From the NCBI GenBank assembly GCA_046351325.1, contig JAXLYR010000025.1, positions 45,916 to 109,915 on the forward strand: a stretch of 64,000 nt of DNA, given 5' to 3'. How positions within the stretch are numbered: position 1 is the first letter of the stretch; every line of letters starts with the position of its first letter. The stretch is from Xiheicaenibacterium sp046351325. GTDB lineage: Bacteria > Myxococcota_A > Polyangia > Polyangiales > Polyangiaceae. This document shows positions 1 through 8,352 of the stretch, in pieces. Position numbers and translations under genes: made by a program. The notes under the pieces were generated by a model, which had not been told where the DNA came from, did no database searches, and saw only the letters and a list, made by a program, of their open reading frames with translations.

Positions 1-356
1 TCACCGCCGGAGGTACGTTCGCCGCCTATTCCCTATTCGGGCAGGCCGCGCTCACCGTCGCGCTGGTGTTCGCGATCTTCGGGACGACGGCTGTCCTGCA
101 GGTCCTCAATACCTTTACGGCCGAGATGTTCCCGACCGATCAACGGGCCGCTGCGTTCGCGTGGTCGAACAACCTGCTGGGCCGCATCGGCTACGTCCTC
201 TCTCCGCTCGTAGTCGGCTATGCGGCAGAGCGGACGAGCTGGAGCGCGGCGGTGCGAGCCACCTCGATCTTTCCAATCCTCGCGCTCGTCATCGTGCTCG
301 CGTTCTTTCCCGAGACGCGCGGTCGGGAGCTCGAGGACAAGACGCTCTATCCTTGA
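1..356 (+). CDS. MFS transporter, C-terminal fragment
   Basis: The reading frame is open from the first bases of the window to a TGA at 354-356, so the gene starts outside. The visible ~117 residues contain hydrophobic stretches typical of the last three or four helices of a 12-helix major facilitator protein. The segment around residues 35-60 (TAEMFPTDQRAAAFAW) matches the cytoplasmic loop seen in sugar/organic acid porters, and the C-terminus reads PETRGRELED, a common ending of sugar-porter-like MFS proteins. Role inferred: proton-coupled uptake or export of a small organic solute in the inner membrane. The substrate cannot be told from this piece. The next gene is convergent, one base away. 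Confidence 0.8.
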   Translation, partial: TAGGTFAAYSLFGQAALTVALVFAIFGTTAVLQVLNTFTAEMFPTDQRAAAFAWSNNLLGRIGYVLSPLVVGYAAERTSWSAAVRATSIFPILALVIVLAFFPETRGRELEDKTLYP

Positions 357-357
357 G

Positions 358-1056
358 TCAGACGCGAGCGCTGGGCGGGCGCTCTTTCCTCCACATCGAG
401 AGCACGCACGGCAGAGAGCGGTCGACCTTCATCACGCGGAAGCCTGCGGGGACATCACCGCCGAAGCCGTTGTAAGTGACCAGCACGGTCCCGGGAGGAG
501 CGCCCCAGAGCAGGTGCTCCACGGCAGCGACATCGCGACTGAAGCGCGCCTCGTCGAGGTGCATGTCTCCGGGGAGGCGCGCCTCGGGGCCGAGCAGGTT
601 CTCCTCGAATGGGTTGTAGAGGTAATAGGCCTCTCCGTGCGGGGTCGCGGCCTGACCGATGTCGCCCTCGACGAACTCGACACGATCCTGAACACCGAAC
701 TCCGCAGCCAACTGGTCTGCGGCGCGGACGAGGTCGGCGCGGGCCTCGATGCCGACGAGCCTGCGCTGCGGGCTAGCGAGCGCCGACGCGACGCAGAACT
801 TGCCAGCGCCTGATCCGATGTCGACGACCGCCCGGACACCGGCCTCGTCGAGCCAATCGGCGACCTTCACGACGACCGCGAGCGGCGTCCAATGGACTCC
901 GGAATAGGAGCGGAGCTCCTCGGAGAGGAAGCGGTCGAAGGACCGGTCGCTCGGCGTGCTGCGCTCCGCCAAGAGGGCCCCGAGACGCGCCCGCGACCGC
1001 TCCTCGTCTGTCGTAATCCCGAGACGGCCCGTGATGTCGAAGAGCTTCGAGGTCAT
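358..1056 (-). CDS. Class I SAM-dependent methyltransferase
   Basis: About 232 residues. A glycine-rich motif I (VVDIGSGAGKFCVASA) near residue 80 is followed by an acidic strand end (VGIEARADLV), the usual SAM-binding Rossmann arrangement, and YLYNPFEEN may be the motif IV region. The family resembles small stand-alone methyltransferases of unknown substrate. I chose the ATG at 1056 because the residues upstream of it (to 1125) are Arg/Ser-rich and unlike a protein start. It is divergent from the SulP gene, with about 200 bp between. The substrate (protein, lipid or small molecule) cannot be inferred. Confidence 0.75.
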   Translation of the reverse strand: MTSKLFDITGRLGITTDEERSRARLGALLAERSTPSDRSFDRFLSEELRSYSGVHWTPLAVVVKVADWLDEAGVRAVVDIGSGAGKFCVASALASPQRRLVGIEARADLVRAADQLAAEFGVQDRVEFVEGDIGQAATPHGEAYYLYNPFEENLLGPEARLPGDMHLDEARFSRDVAAVEHLLWGAPPGTVLVTYNGFGGDVPAGFRVMKVDRSLPCVLSMWRKERPPSARV

Positions 1057-1254
1057 TCGCCGGAGCGATCTGGAACCTACCAAATGCGGAGAGCGAACGG
1101 CCGATCGCGCGGCTCGAAGGCGCAATTTTCGGAGGCTCCCGGCGAAGTTTGCGTCGCCCAGTCTCGCCGCCGAGCACCTGACGGCCCGCGTGAAGGGCGC
1201 GCGATTTGCAGCTCTCCCGAGTGAGCGCGCCGTCGCATCGTGAGGGCTTGCCGA

Positions 1255-3501
1255 ATGACCGCGACACCAACCATGCCCCAGAGTGTCCTTCCCCCGGCGC
1301 CGACGCCCTCGCTCCGCGAGCGCCTCATCGGCGATGCCTGGGGCGGCCTCGCTTCGACTCTGGTGGCGCTCCCTGCTTCGGTCGCGTTCGGGATCGCCGT
1401 CTATTCACCGCTCGGGCTGGGGCCTGGCTTCGGTGCGCTCGCGGGGCTCCTCGGCGCCGTGGCGCTCGGCACGCTCGCGCCGATCATCGGTGGGACACCG
1501 CGGCTCGTCTCCGCGCCGTGCGCGCCGGCTGTGGCCGTGATGAGCGCGTTCGCGCTGCAGGCCGCGGCGCGGACGCCGAACGACCCGGCCCGGGTCGTCA
1601 TCCTGATGACGCTCGTGGGTCTATTTGCCGCAGCGATTCAGGTCATGCTCGGCGTGGCGCGCGCCGGGACCGTCATCAAATATATCCCTTACCCGGTTGT
1701 AACCGGATATTTGAGCGGCGTCGGGATCGTCATCTTCCTGAAGCAGCTACCCGCGATCTTGGGCCTGCCGAAGGACGTGACTCTGCCCCACGGGATCGTG
1801 CATCCGAGCTCGTGGCAATGGCCGTCGCTCGCCATCGGGGCCGTCACGATCGCCGCGATGGCGGTCGCGCCCAAGATCACCAAAGCGGTCCCGCCTGCGA
1901 TCATCGGTCTCGTCGCGGGCATCGTCGCCTATTTCGGTCTATCCCTCGTTCACCCGACGCTGCGCGCGCCGGCCGACAATCCCTTCGTCATCGGCCCACT
2001 CGGTGGCGGCGGAGCGTCGTTCTGGGACGCTTTTCGCACGCGCCTCAGCTCGATCGAGAGCCTGCGCGCGGCCGACTTGGGCCACGTGTTGGGCCCGGCC
2101 CTGACGCTGGCGGTCGTGCTGTCGCTCGACACGCTGAAGACCTGTGTCGTCGTCGACGCTGTGACGGGCTCACGACACGAGTCGAACCGCGAGCTGCTCG
2201 GCCAAGGGGTCGCGAACGCTGTCTCGGCGATCATCGGTGGGATGCCCGGCGCGGGGACTTCGGGCGCGACGCTGGTGAACGTCGCGAGCGGCGCGCAGAC
2301 CCGGTGGTCCGCGGTGCTCGAGGGCGTCGCCGTCCTCTTCGCCTACGTCGCGCTCGGGAGCGTCGTCGCTTGGGCGCCGCTCGCAGCGCTCGCTGGGATC
2401 CTCGTCGTCGTCGCTTACAAGATGTTCGACTTCGGCGCGTTCCACTGGGCACGGCGCAAGTCGACGGCGTTCGACTTCGCGGTCGTCTTCGTGGTCATCG
2501 GCACCGCGGTGACCGTCGACCTCATCTCGGCGTCCGCGGTCGGCGTGGCGCTCTCGATTCTCCTCTTCATCCGAAACGAGGCTCGCGGAGCCGTCATTCG
2601 CCGCAAGCTCTACGGCGACAAGATTTTCTCCAAGCGCAAGCGCATCCCGGCGCACATGGCGGTGCTCGCCGACCGCGGACACGAGACCGTCGTGGTCGAG
2701 CTCCAAGGCTCGCTCTTCTTCGGCACGACGGACCAGCTCCGCACCGAGCTCGAGCACGACCTCGCGAAGCGGCGGACCATCATCTTCGACCTGCGCCGCG
2801 TGGACGCGATCGATCTGACCGCGGCGCACATCCTCGCGCAGATGCAGAGCACCTTGCGCGGGCGCGGCGCGTCGGCGGTCTTCTGCAATTTGCCTCGCCA
2901 ACTCGCCGGCCACGCGGAGGCTCGCAAGTACCTGGAGGAGGTTGGGCTCGTCGATCCCAAGGACGAACACGGCGTCTTCGAGCAGGTCTCGGACGCGCTC
3001 GCGTGGGCCGAGGATCGGATCTTGGCAGAGGCGGGCTTTTCCAACACGAGCGATGAAGGTCCCATCGAGCTCTCAGAACTGCCGATGTTCGCAGGGCGAA
3101 AGAAGGAGACCATCAGCGACCTCGAGGGGTGCATCGATCCGCGCTCCCTCGTCGCTGGCGAGTTCGTCTTCCGCAAGGGGGACACGGGCGACGAGATCTT
3201 CTTCATTCGGTCGGGGACGGTGCGGATCTCGCTGCCGATCGACGGCAAACAGCTGCACGTGGCGAGCTTCGGCCGCGGCGACTTCATCGGAGAGATCGCC
3301 TTCCTCGACGGAGGCCAACGCACCGCCGACGCGATCGCCGAGTGCGACACCGAGCTCTTCGTGATCTCGCGCGCTCGGTTCGACAAGCTCTCGGCGCAGC
3401 ACCCGCGGCTCGGGCAAGCGGTCTTCAACAGCCTGGCGCGGAGCCTGGCGCTGCGCCTGCGCTTGGCCGACGGTGAGATCTCGACGCTCGAAGAGGCTTA
3501 G
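1255..3501 (+). CDS. SulP-family anion transporter with STAS and cyclic-nucleotide-binding domains
   Basis: 748 residues from the ATG at 1255; an in-frame GTG at 1240 is an alternative. Residues ~20-430 form the multi-helix SulP core, including the family-like segment with TGYLSGVGIVIFLKQLP. Residues ~455-590 are a STAS domain (VVVELQGSLFFGTTDQL, then IIFDLRRVDAIDLTAAH). Residues ~625-745 form a Crp/cNMP fold with an almost complete phosphate-binding cassette (FIGEIAFLDGGQRTADA). SulP proteins move sulfate, bicarbonate or dicarboxylates across the inner membrane, and STAS modulates them. The added cNMP domain suggests direct gating by cAMP or cGMP, which is inference. The gene converges on the efflux operon. 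Confidence 0.9.
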   Translation: MTATPTMPQSVLPPAPTPSLRERLIGDAWGGLASTLVALPASVAFGIAVYSPLGLGPGFGALAGLLGAVALGTLAPIIGGTPRLVSAPCAPAVAVMSAFALQAAARTPNDPARVVILMTLVGLFAAAIQVMLGVARAGTVIKYIPYPVVTGYLSGVGIVIFLKQLPAILGLPKDVTLPHGIVHPSSWQWPSLAIGAVTIAAMAVAPKITKAVPPAIIGLVAGIVAYFGLSLVHPTLRAPADNPFVIGPLGGGGASFWDAFRTRLSSIESLRAADLGHVLGPALTLAVVLSLDTLKTCVVVDAVTGSRHESNRELLGQGVANAVSAIIGGMPGAGTSGATLVNVASGAQTRWSAVLEGVAVLFAYVALGSVVAWAPLAALAGILVVVAYKMFDFGAFHWARRKSTAFDFAVVFVVIGTAVTVDLISASAVGVALSILLFIRNEARGAVIRRKLYGDKIFSKRKRIPAHMAVLADRGHETVVVELQGSLFFGTTDQLRTELEHDLAKRRTIIFDLRRVDAIDLTAAHILAQMQSTLRGRGASAVFCNLPRQLAGHAEARKYLEEVGLVDPKDEHGVFEQVSDALAWAEDRILAEAGFSNTSDEGPIELSELPMFAGRKKETISDLEGCIDPRSLVAGEFVFRKGDTGDEIFFIRSGTVRISLPIDGKQLHVASFGRGDFIGEIAFLDGGQRTADAIAECDTELFVISRARFDKLSAQHPRLGQAVFNSLARSLALRLRLADGEISTLEEA

Positions 3502-3521
3502 TCCTCCGCAGCCGATCTCGC

Positions 3522-3564
3522 TCGAAGCCCAGCCTCATTCGAAGCCCAGCCTCACTCGAAGCGG
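3522..3564. repeat. 17-bp tandem duplication at the 3' end of the efflux permease gene
   Basis: The unit TCGAAGCCCAGCCTCAT (3522-3538) is followed directly by a second copy differing at the last base (3539-3555) and by a partial third copy starting TCGAAGCGG (3556). The stop codon of the minus-strand permease lies in the second copy, so the duplication replicates the end of the coding region into the short convergent intergenic space. It looks like a slippage product. Confidence 0.8.
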
Positions 3565-4757
3565 AGGGCCTCGACAGGGTCGAGCCGCGCGGCTCGACGC
3601 GCGGGCCCCACGCCGAAGACGACGCCGATGAAGACCGAGACGATGAGCGCGAGGATCGGCGCGTACGCCGGGACGACGGTCGCCCACTGCCCGAGCGCTG
3701 CGAGGCCCGCGGCCATCGCGTAGCCGAGCGCGACGCCGACGATCCCCCCAGCGATCGAGACGACGATCGCCTCGAAGAGGAACTGCAAGAGGACGTCGCT
3801 GCGGCGCGCGCCCACCGCCATGCGGACGCCGATCTCGCGCGTACGCTCGCGCACCGAGACCAGCATGATGTTCATGATCCCGATGCCACCGACGATCAGC
3901 GACACGGCCGCGACGCCGCCGAGGAGCGCGGTGAACGTGCCTGTGACTTGGTTCATCGTCTCGAGCATCTCGGTCTGCGACCGAATGTCGAAGTCGTTGT
4001 CCGCGGTCGCCGGGAGGCGATGTCGCAAGCGGAGCAGCTGTTCGATCTGCGCCTGAACGGTGGCCGACTCCTTCTCGTCGCGCACCGCGACGGAGATCGC
4101 TGACAGATAGTCCTGCCCGAACAGCGAGCCCTGGTGGGTGCCCAAAGGAACGAGGACGCTGTCGTCGGGCGAGCCCATCGAACTGCCCTTTTCGACCAAG
4201 ACGCCGACTACCCGATAGGCCGAGCCGTTGATTTGGAGTCTCGTGCCGATCGGCTGCTCGTCTCCATAGAGCTGCTTTCGCACGTTCGCGCCGATGATCA
4301 CGATGCGCGCACGCCCGACGTCGTCCGCGTCGGAGAAGCCCACGCCTTGGGCGATCTCGACGGCGCGAACCTCGAAATAGGTGCTCGTCACGCCTGCCAC
4401 GGAGGCGTTCAGGTTCTTCGACTGGTAGCTGAGCTGCGCCGAGCCGCTGCCCTCGGGGGCCACCGCCGCGACGCCGGGGATGAGGGCGACGGCGTCTGCG
4501 TCCGAGCGCTTCAGCGATTTGACGGAGCCCGAGCGAACACCGCCGGAGCTGCGCGCGGAGCCTGGCCGCACCGAGAGCAGGTTCGTCCCGAGCGAGCGAA
4601 TTCGGCCCTCGACGCTGGCCTTCGCGCCCTCGCCGATGCCGAGCACGGCGACGACCGCGGCGGTGCCGATGATCATCCCGAGCATGGTGAGCAGCGTTCG
4701 CATGCGGTTGCTCGCGAGCGAACGCCAGGCGCTCTTGGCCGTCTCGGTGATGATCAT
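3552..4757 (-). CDS. MacB-like ABC transporter permease (FtsX domain)
   Basis: 401 residues starting MIITETAKSAWRSL. One helix near the N-terminus (RTLLTMLGMIIGTAAVVAV) is followed by a ~230-residue MacB periplasmic core and three C-terminal helices of the FtsX/MacB domain, with the conserved ERTREIGVRMAVGARRSDV loop and the ending ARLDPVEALRFE. The family couples ATP hydrolysis to export of substrates such as macrolides, siderophores or peptides through an outer-membrane channel. The start overlaps the stop of the upstream ATPase gene by 4 bp (ATGA), so translation is probably coupled. It is the last gene of the minus-strand operon. In this split form ATPase and permease are separate chains, unlike E. 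coli MacB. Confidence 0.92.
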   Translation of the reverse strand: MIITETAKSAWRSLASNRMRTLLTMLGMIIGTAAVVAVLGIGEGAKASVEGRIRSLGTNLLSVRPGSARSSGGVRSGSVKSLKRSDADAVALIPGVAAVAPEGSGSAQLSYQSKNLNASVAGVTSTYFEVRAVEIAQGVGFSDADDVGRARIVIIGANVRKQLYGDEQPIGTRLQINGSAYRVVGVLVEKGSSMGSPDDSVLVPLGTHQGSLFGQDYLSAISVAVRDEKESATVQAQIEQLLRLRHRLPATADNDFDIRSQTEMLETMNQVTGTFTALLGGVAAVSLIVGGIGIMNIMLVSVRERTREIGVRMAVGARRSDVLLQFLFEAIVVSIAGGIVGVALGYAMAAGLAALGQWATVVPAYAPILALIVSVFIGVVFGVGPARRAARLDPVEALRFE

Positions 4758-5518
4758 GACGCGTGTGCCTCCGCCTCGATGAACGCCGACACCACGGCCG
4801 ACGCCAAACCATCCGCGACGACGCGGCCGTCGCGCATCTGGATGGCGCGATGCAGAGACCGCGCGATCCCGAGATCGTGCGTGACCATGATGAGCGTCGT
4901 CCCGTCCTGATTCAGGGATTGGAGGAGCTCGAGCACCTCCTTGCCGGTGCGGCTGTCGAGCGCGCCAGTCGGCTCGTCGCAGAGCAAGATCGAAGGGCGC
5001 GTGACGATGGCGCGCGCGATGGCGACGCGCTGCTTCTGCCCACCGGAGAGCTCGTTCGGTCGGTGTTTTGCTCGATCCGCGAGGCCCACGCGCCGCAGTG
5101 CCTCCTCGGCGATGCCGCGGCTTTTCTTGACCGAGCCGTAGAGGAGCGGCAGCTCGACGTTCTCCGCGGCCGTCATGCGCGGCAGCAGATTGAAGCTCTG
5201 AAAGACGAAGCCGATGTGTTTGTTGCGGAGCGCCGCGAGGTCGTCGTCGTCCATCTTGCGCACGTCGCGACCGTCGAGCCGATACGTGCCTGATGTCGGG
5301 CGATCCAAGCAACCGAGGATGTTCAGCAAACTCGATTTGCCGCAGCCGGACGGGCCGATGATCGCGACGGACTCTCCGTGATCGATGGTGAAGTCGACGC
5401 CGTCGACCGCGCGAACCGCCAGGTCGGCGTGTCCGCTCTCGTAGACCTTCACGAGCTTCTCGATCTCGACCGGCTTGGGTTTTGGGGGCGTCGCGACGCT
5501 CCGAGGAGTGACATTCAT
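4754..5518 (-). CDS. MacB/LolD-type ABC transporter ATPase
   Basis: 254 residues. Walker A is GPSGCGKSSLL, the signature is LSGGQKQRVAIARAI, Walker B is ILLCDEPTGALD and the switch His lies in MVTHDL. The first ~20 residues (Thr/Lys/Pro-rich) and the last ~20 after VVADG are extensions. It powers the FtsX-type permease encoded immediately downstream, with which it overlaps by 4 bp. One base separates it from the adaptor gene upstream. The full set of adaptor, ATPase, permease and outer-membrane protein makes a tripartite MacAB-TolC-like pump. The substrate is not visible. Confidence 0.95.
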   Translation of the reverse strand: MNVTPRSVATPPKPKPVEIEKLVKVYESGHADLAVRAVDGVDFTIDHGESVAIIGPSGCGKSSLLNILGCLDRPTSGTYRLDGRDVRKMDDDDLAALRNKHIGFVFQSFNLLPRMTAAENVELPLLYGSVKKSRGIAEEALRRVGLADRAKHRPNELSGGQKQRVAIARAIVTRPSILLCDEPTGALDSRTGKEVLELLQSLNQDGTTLIMVTHDLGIARSLHRAIQMRDGRVVADGLASAVVSAFIEAEAHAS

Positions 5519-5519
5519 G

Positions 5520-6752
5520 TCAGCGCATCCCCGGCGGAGCGCCCATCCCAGGCATTCGATTCTGGCCCTGCCCCTGCCCGCTCTTCGCCGTGCTGCCGCC
5601 CTTCGTGTCCTCTACGGCGCCGGCGACGACGCTGTCGCCCTCTTCGAGGCCAGAGAGCACGACCATGTTGGTCCCGTCGGTCGCGCCGGTCTTGATCTCG
5701 CGCTTCTCGCCGCTCTTCAGCCTGACGAAGCGCGCGCGGCCCGACGACTGCACCGCGATGAGCGGGACGAGCAAGACGTCGTCCTCCTTCTTCGTGAGGA
5801 TGTCGACGTCCGCGCTCATGCCCGACATGAGGAGGTTCTTGTTCTCGTCGACGATGACGATCTCGACGTCGAACGTCACGATGCTCGAGGTGGTCTTGCC
5901 GAGCGGGCTGATGCGATCGACGACGCCTTTGAAGGTCCTGTCGGGGTAGGCGTCGACGCGAATCTCGACCAACTGCTTCGGTGAGACGCGCCCGATCTGA
6001 GCCTCGTCGATCGCGCCGACGACGCGCAGATCCGAGAGGTCGGCGATGGTCATGACTGAGGTGCCGCCGCTCACGCTCGTGAGCGCCGACGTCACGATCG
6101 TCCCCTTCTCGACGGGGATATCGAGCACGGTGCCCGACATCGGCGCGTAGATGGTCGTCTCCTTGAGTCGGGTCTCGGCGTCTTGCACGCTGAGCTCGGC
6201 CTTCTTGAGCTCGACCTGCGCCGACGCGAGCTGCGCGCTCTTCAGCGAGACGTTGGCGGCCGCGACGTCCGCGGTGTGCGTCGCTTCACGCGCGGCCTCG
6301 TTCGTCCCGAGCCCCATCGCAGCGCTCTTGTCGGCGGTCTCTTTGTTGGCCTTGCCGTTCTTGGCGTCGAGGCTCGCGACCCATACGGAAGCTTGTGACG
6401 CCGAGATGTCGGCCTTCACCTTCTCGAGCGCGGCCTTCGCCACGGTGAGGTTGCGCTCGGCGTCGGTCGGGTCGAGCTTCACGAGGAGCTGGCCTGCCTC
6501 GACGTGGTCACCCTCCGCGACGAGGATCTCGATGACCTGCCCCGACGACCTGGATTTGACCTCGACTTGGATGTGCGGCGCGATCGTTCCGGACGCGGAC
6601 GCGGTCTCCGTGAGGGACCCGCGCTTGATGGTCAGCACCTGCCCGCTCGTCGTCTTCGCCGGCTTCTGCAGGTAGACGTAGCCGCCGTATCCGCCGCCAG
6701 CGACGCCGAGGGAGATCGCGACCGCGAGGACAATCTTGCCGAGGCGTTTCAT
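5520..6752 (-). CDS. Periplasmic adaptor (MacA/HlyD-like membrane fusion protein)
   Basis: 410 residues. An N-terminal uncleaved anchor or signal (KIVLAVAISLGVAGGGYGGYVYL) precedes the first lipoyl half (ASGTIAPHIQVEVKSRSSG), a long coiled hairpin (~100-200), the second lipoyl half (IYAPMSGTVLDIPVEKGTI) and beta-barrel/membrane-proximal domains. The C-terminus is Gly/Gln/Met/Pro-rich (GQGQNRMPGMGAPPGMR). The hairpin region carries a ~25-residue insert rich in Ala/Lys/Asp compared with typical MacA. It bridges the inner-membrane permease and the outer-membrane channel. Its start overlaps the stop of the TolC-like gene by 4 bp (ATGA). Confidence 0.93.
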   Translation of the reverse strand: MKRLGKIVLAVAISLGVAGGGYGGYVYLQKPAKTTSGQVLTIKRGSLTETASASGTIAPHIQVEVKSRSSGQVIEILVAEGDHVEAGQLLVKLDPTDAERNLTVAKAALEKVKADISASQASVWVASLDAKNGKANKETADKSAAMGLGTNEAAREATHTADVAAANVSLKSAQLASAQVELKKAELSVQDAETRLKETTIYAPMSGTVLDIPVEKGTIVTSALTSVSGGTSVMTIADLSDLRVVGAIDEAQIGRVSPKQLVEIRVDAYPDRTFKGVVDRISPLGKTTSSIVTFDVEIVIVDENKNLLMSGMSADVDILTKKEDDVLLVPLIAVQSSGRARFVRLKSGEKREIKTGATDGTNMVVLSGLEEGDSVVAGAVEDTKGGSTAKSGQGQGQNRMPGMGAPPGMR

Positions 6753-8260
6753 GAGCCTGCTCCACTGCCGGCGCCTTGCGCCAGGACTTCCGAGAAGCGT
6801 GCGAGCAGCGTGCCGGCCGCGTTCTCCAAAGCGAACGTCGTCGAGGCGCGATCCACGATCGCGCGGAGGCGACGGAGCTCGGCCTCGCGAGCGTCTTGCT
6901 CGGCTTTAACGACGTCAGCCGAAGAGATGACGCCGATGCTGAAGCGCTCGCGCTGAGCTTGCGCGAGCTTCTCGGAGAGATCGGCGGTCTCACCGGCGAG
7001 CTTGGCCTGCTCGCTCGCGGTGTCGAGCGCGACGCCCAGCTTCGCGACGTCGGAGGTGATCGCGTCGACCCGAGCCTGGTATCGAGCGCGCGCCGCGTCG
7101 AGCTGAGCCTGCGCGCGCGCGAGATCGGCGGGCGCGCGACCCCCTCCGAGAGGCAGCTCGAAGGTCACGCCCCCGAGGACCGCGAACGCGGGCGCGTTGC
7201 CGGGGAGCTGGAGACCAGGCAGGTCATCGTCCGTCCACGCAGCGCCCATGCTCACCGTGCTGAAGAGATCGACGCGCGGTTTGCGGGCGTTCGTCGCGAC
7301 CGCCACACGCGACTCGAGCGTCTCGAGATCGGCGCGCATGGCCGCGAGCTCCGGTGAGCGCTCGACCAGGGCTTCGACGAGGGTCGCGGCCGACGGCAGC
7401 GTCCCGAGGCTCGGCTCGGAGTCGGTCGCGGTGAGCTCGAGGCTCTTGTCGGGAGCGAGCCCGAGCAAGCGCCCGAGCTCGATCGCGCGGGTCTTCTCGT
7501 TGGCGCGCGTCGACGCGAGCGACTCGTTGATCGCGGCGACCGACGAGGCGAACTGGAGCACATCGACGTTCGCGCCCGTCCCGAGCACCTCGACCTTGGC
7601 CTTCGCGTCGGCGAGCTGCCTCTTCGCGAGCTCGAGCGCGGCCTCCTCGACCGTGGTCGCGCGGCGCGCGTACCAGAGCTCCCAATATGCCTGTAAGACA
7701 GCGAGCACCGTCTGGCTCGTAGCGAGCTCTCGATCTTTGGTCGCGCTCGTCTGACCGAGCTCGGCCTGACGGAGCGGCGCGAGGATGAGGTCTCTGCCGG
7801 CGCCTCGAAGGAGAGGCTGCCTCAAGGTGAAGTAGGTGTTGGTCGCGTAGACAGGACCAAAGAGCTCGGTCGACGTGGTGCTCGCCCACGTGAGATCGCT
7901 CGATACACCCCACTCGAGTGACGTGCCGTAGTCGGTCGTATAGGTGAGACTGCTGTCGACTCCGATGCCCGCCGAAGCGCGGCGACTGGCAGTGTCGCCA
8001 CCGACATTGAGGGTCTCTGCATATTGCCCCGAGGCGTTCGTGGTCAGCGTCGGATCGCGGTCGTGCTTCTCGGCGCGGACGCCTTCTTGGGCGGCGCGAA
8101 CATCGTATTCGGTGGCGCGCAGCGACGGATTGTCGCGTGCGGCACGGGCGACGGCTTGGTCGGCTGAGAGCCCTTCTGCGTGAGCGCTTGCGCCGATGAA
8201 CGTCGCGGTGAGCGCGAGCGCAATTGACAAGGGTCGTGCTGCTCGAACCGGGTTGTTCAT
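6749..8260 (-). CDS. TolC-like outer-membrane efflux protein
   Basis: 503 residues with a clear Sec signal (SIALALTATFIGASAHA). Two long helical repeats follow, with typical OEP features (LRQPLLRGAGRDL near residue 150; LGGVTFELPLGGGRAPADLARAQAQ near 370). The family forms trimeric outer-membrane channels with periplasmic alpha-barrels. It is the first gene of the efflux operon, so outer-membrane channel, adaptor, ATPase and permease are transcribed in that order. The promoter region is shared with the divergent two-component system and carries CpxR-like sites. Confidence 0.92.
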   Translation of the reverse strand: MNNPVRAARPLSIALALTATFIGASAHAEGLSADQAVARAARDNPSLRATEYDVRAAQEGVRAEKHDRDPTLTTNASGQYAETLNVGGDTASRRASAGIGVDSSLTYTTDYGTSLEWGVSSDLTWASTTSTELFGPVYATNTYFTLRQPLLRGAGRDLILAPLRQAELGQTSATKDRELATSQTVLAVLQAYWELWYARRATTVEEAALELAKRQLADAKAKVEVLGTGANVDVLQFASSVAAINESLASTRANEKTRAIELGRLLGLAPDKSLELTATDSEPSLGTLPSAATLVEALVERSPELAAMRADLETLESRVAVATNARKPRVDLFSTVSMGAAWTDDDLPGLQLPGNAPAFAVLGGVTFELPLGGGRAPADLARAQAQLDAARARYQARVDAITSDVAKLGVALDTASEQAKLAGETADLSEKLAQAQRERFSIGVISSADVVKAEQDAREAELRRLRAIVDRASTTFALENAAGTLLARFSEVLAQGAGSGAGS

Positions 8261-8304
8261 GCAAGCACGATAAGGCGGTCCGAGTGCCTTGCTCGTCGGG
8301 GTTT

Positions 8305-8349
8305 GTAAAGATTCGTAAGGCCCGGCGCTGACGACACTTTACGGTAAAG
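8305..8349. promoter_or_regulatory. Candidate CpxR-like response-regulator sites
   Basis: Between the divergent efflux operon and the two-component genes there is a direct repeat GTAAA-N5-GTAAG (8305-8319, 10-bp period) and a perfect inverted repeat CTTTAC-G-GTAAAG (8337-8349). The E. coli CpxR consensus is GTAAA-N(4-8)-GTAAA. These are A/T-rich islands in an otherwise ~70% GC region. They are the obvious candidates for binding by the adjacent OmpR-family regulator, controlling both transcription units. Confidence 0.5.
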
Positions 8350-8352
8350 CGC

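Noticed and set aside
1057..1254. Promoter or operator in the divergent gap before the SulP gene
   Set aside because: I found no convincing hexamers or inverted repeat.
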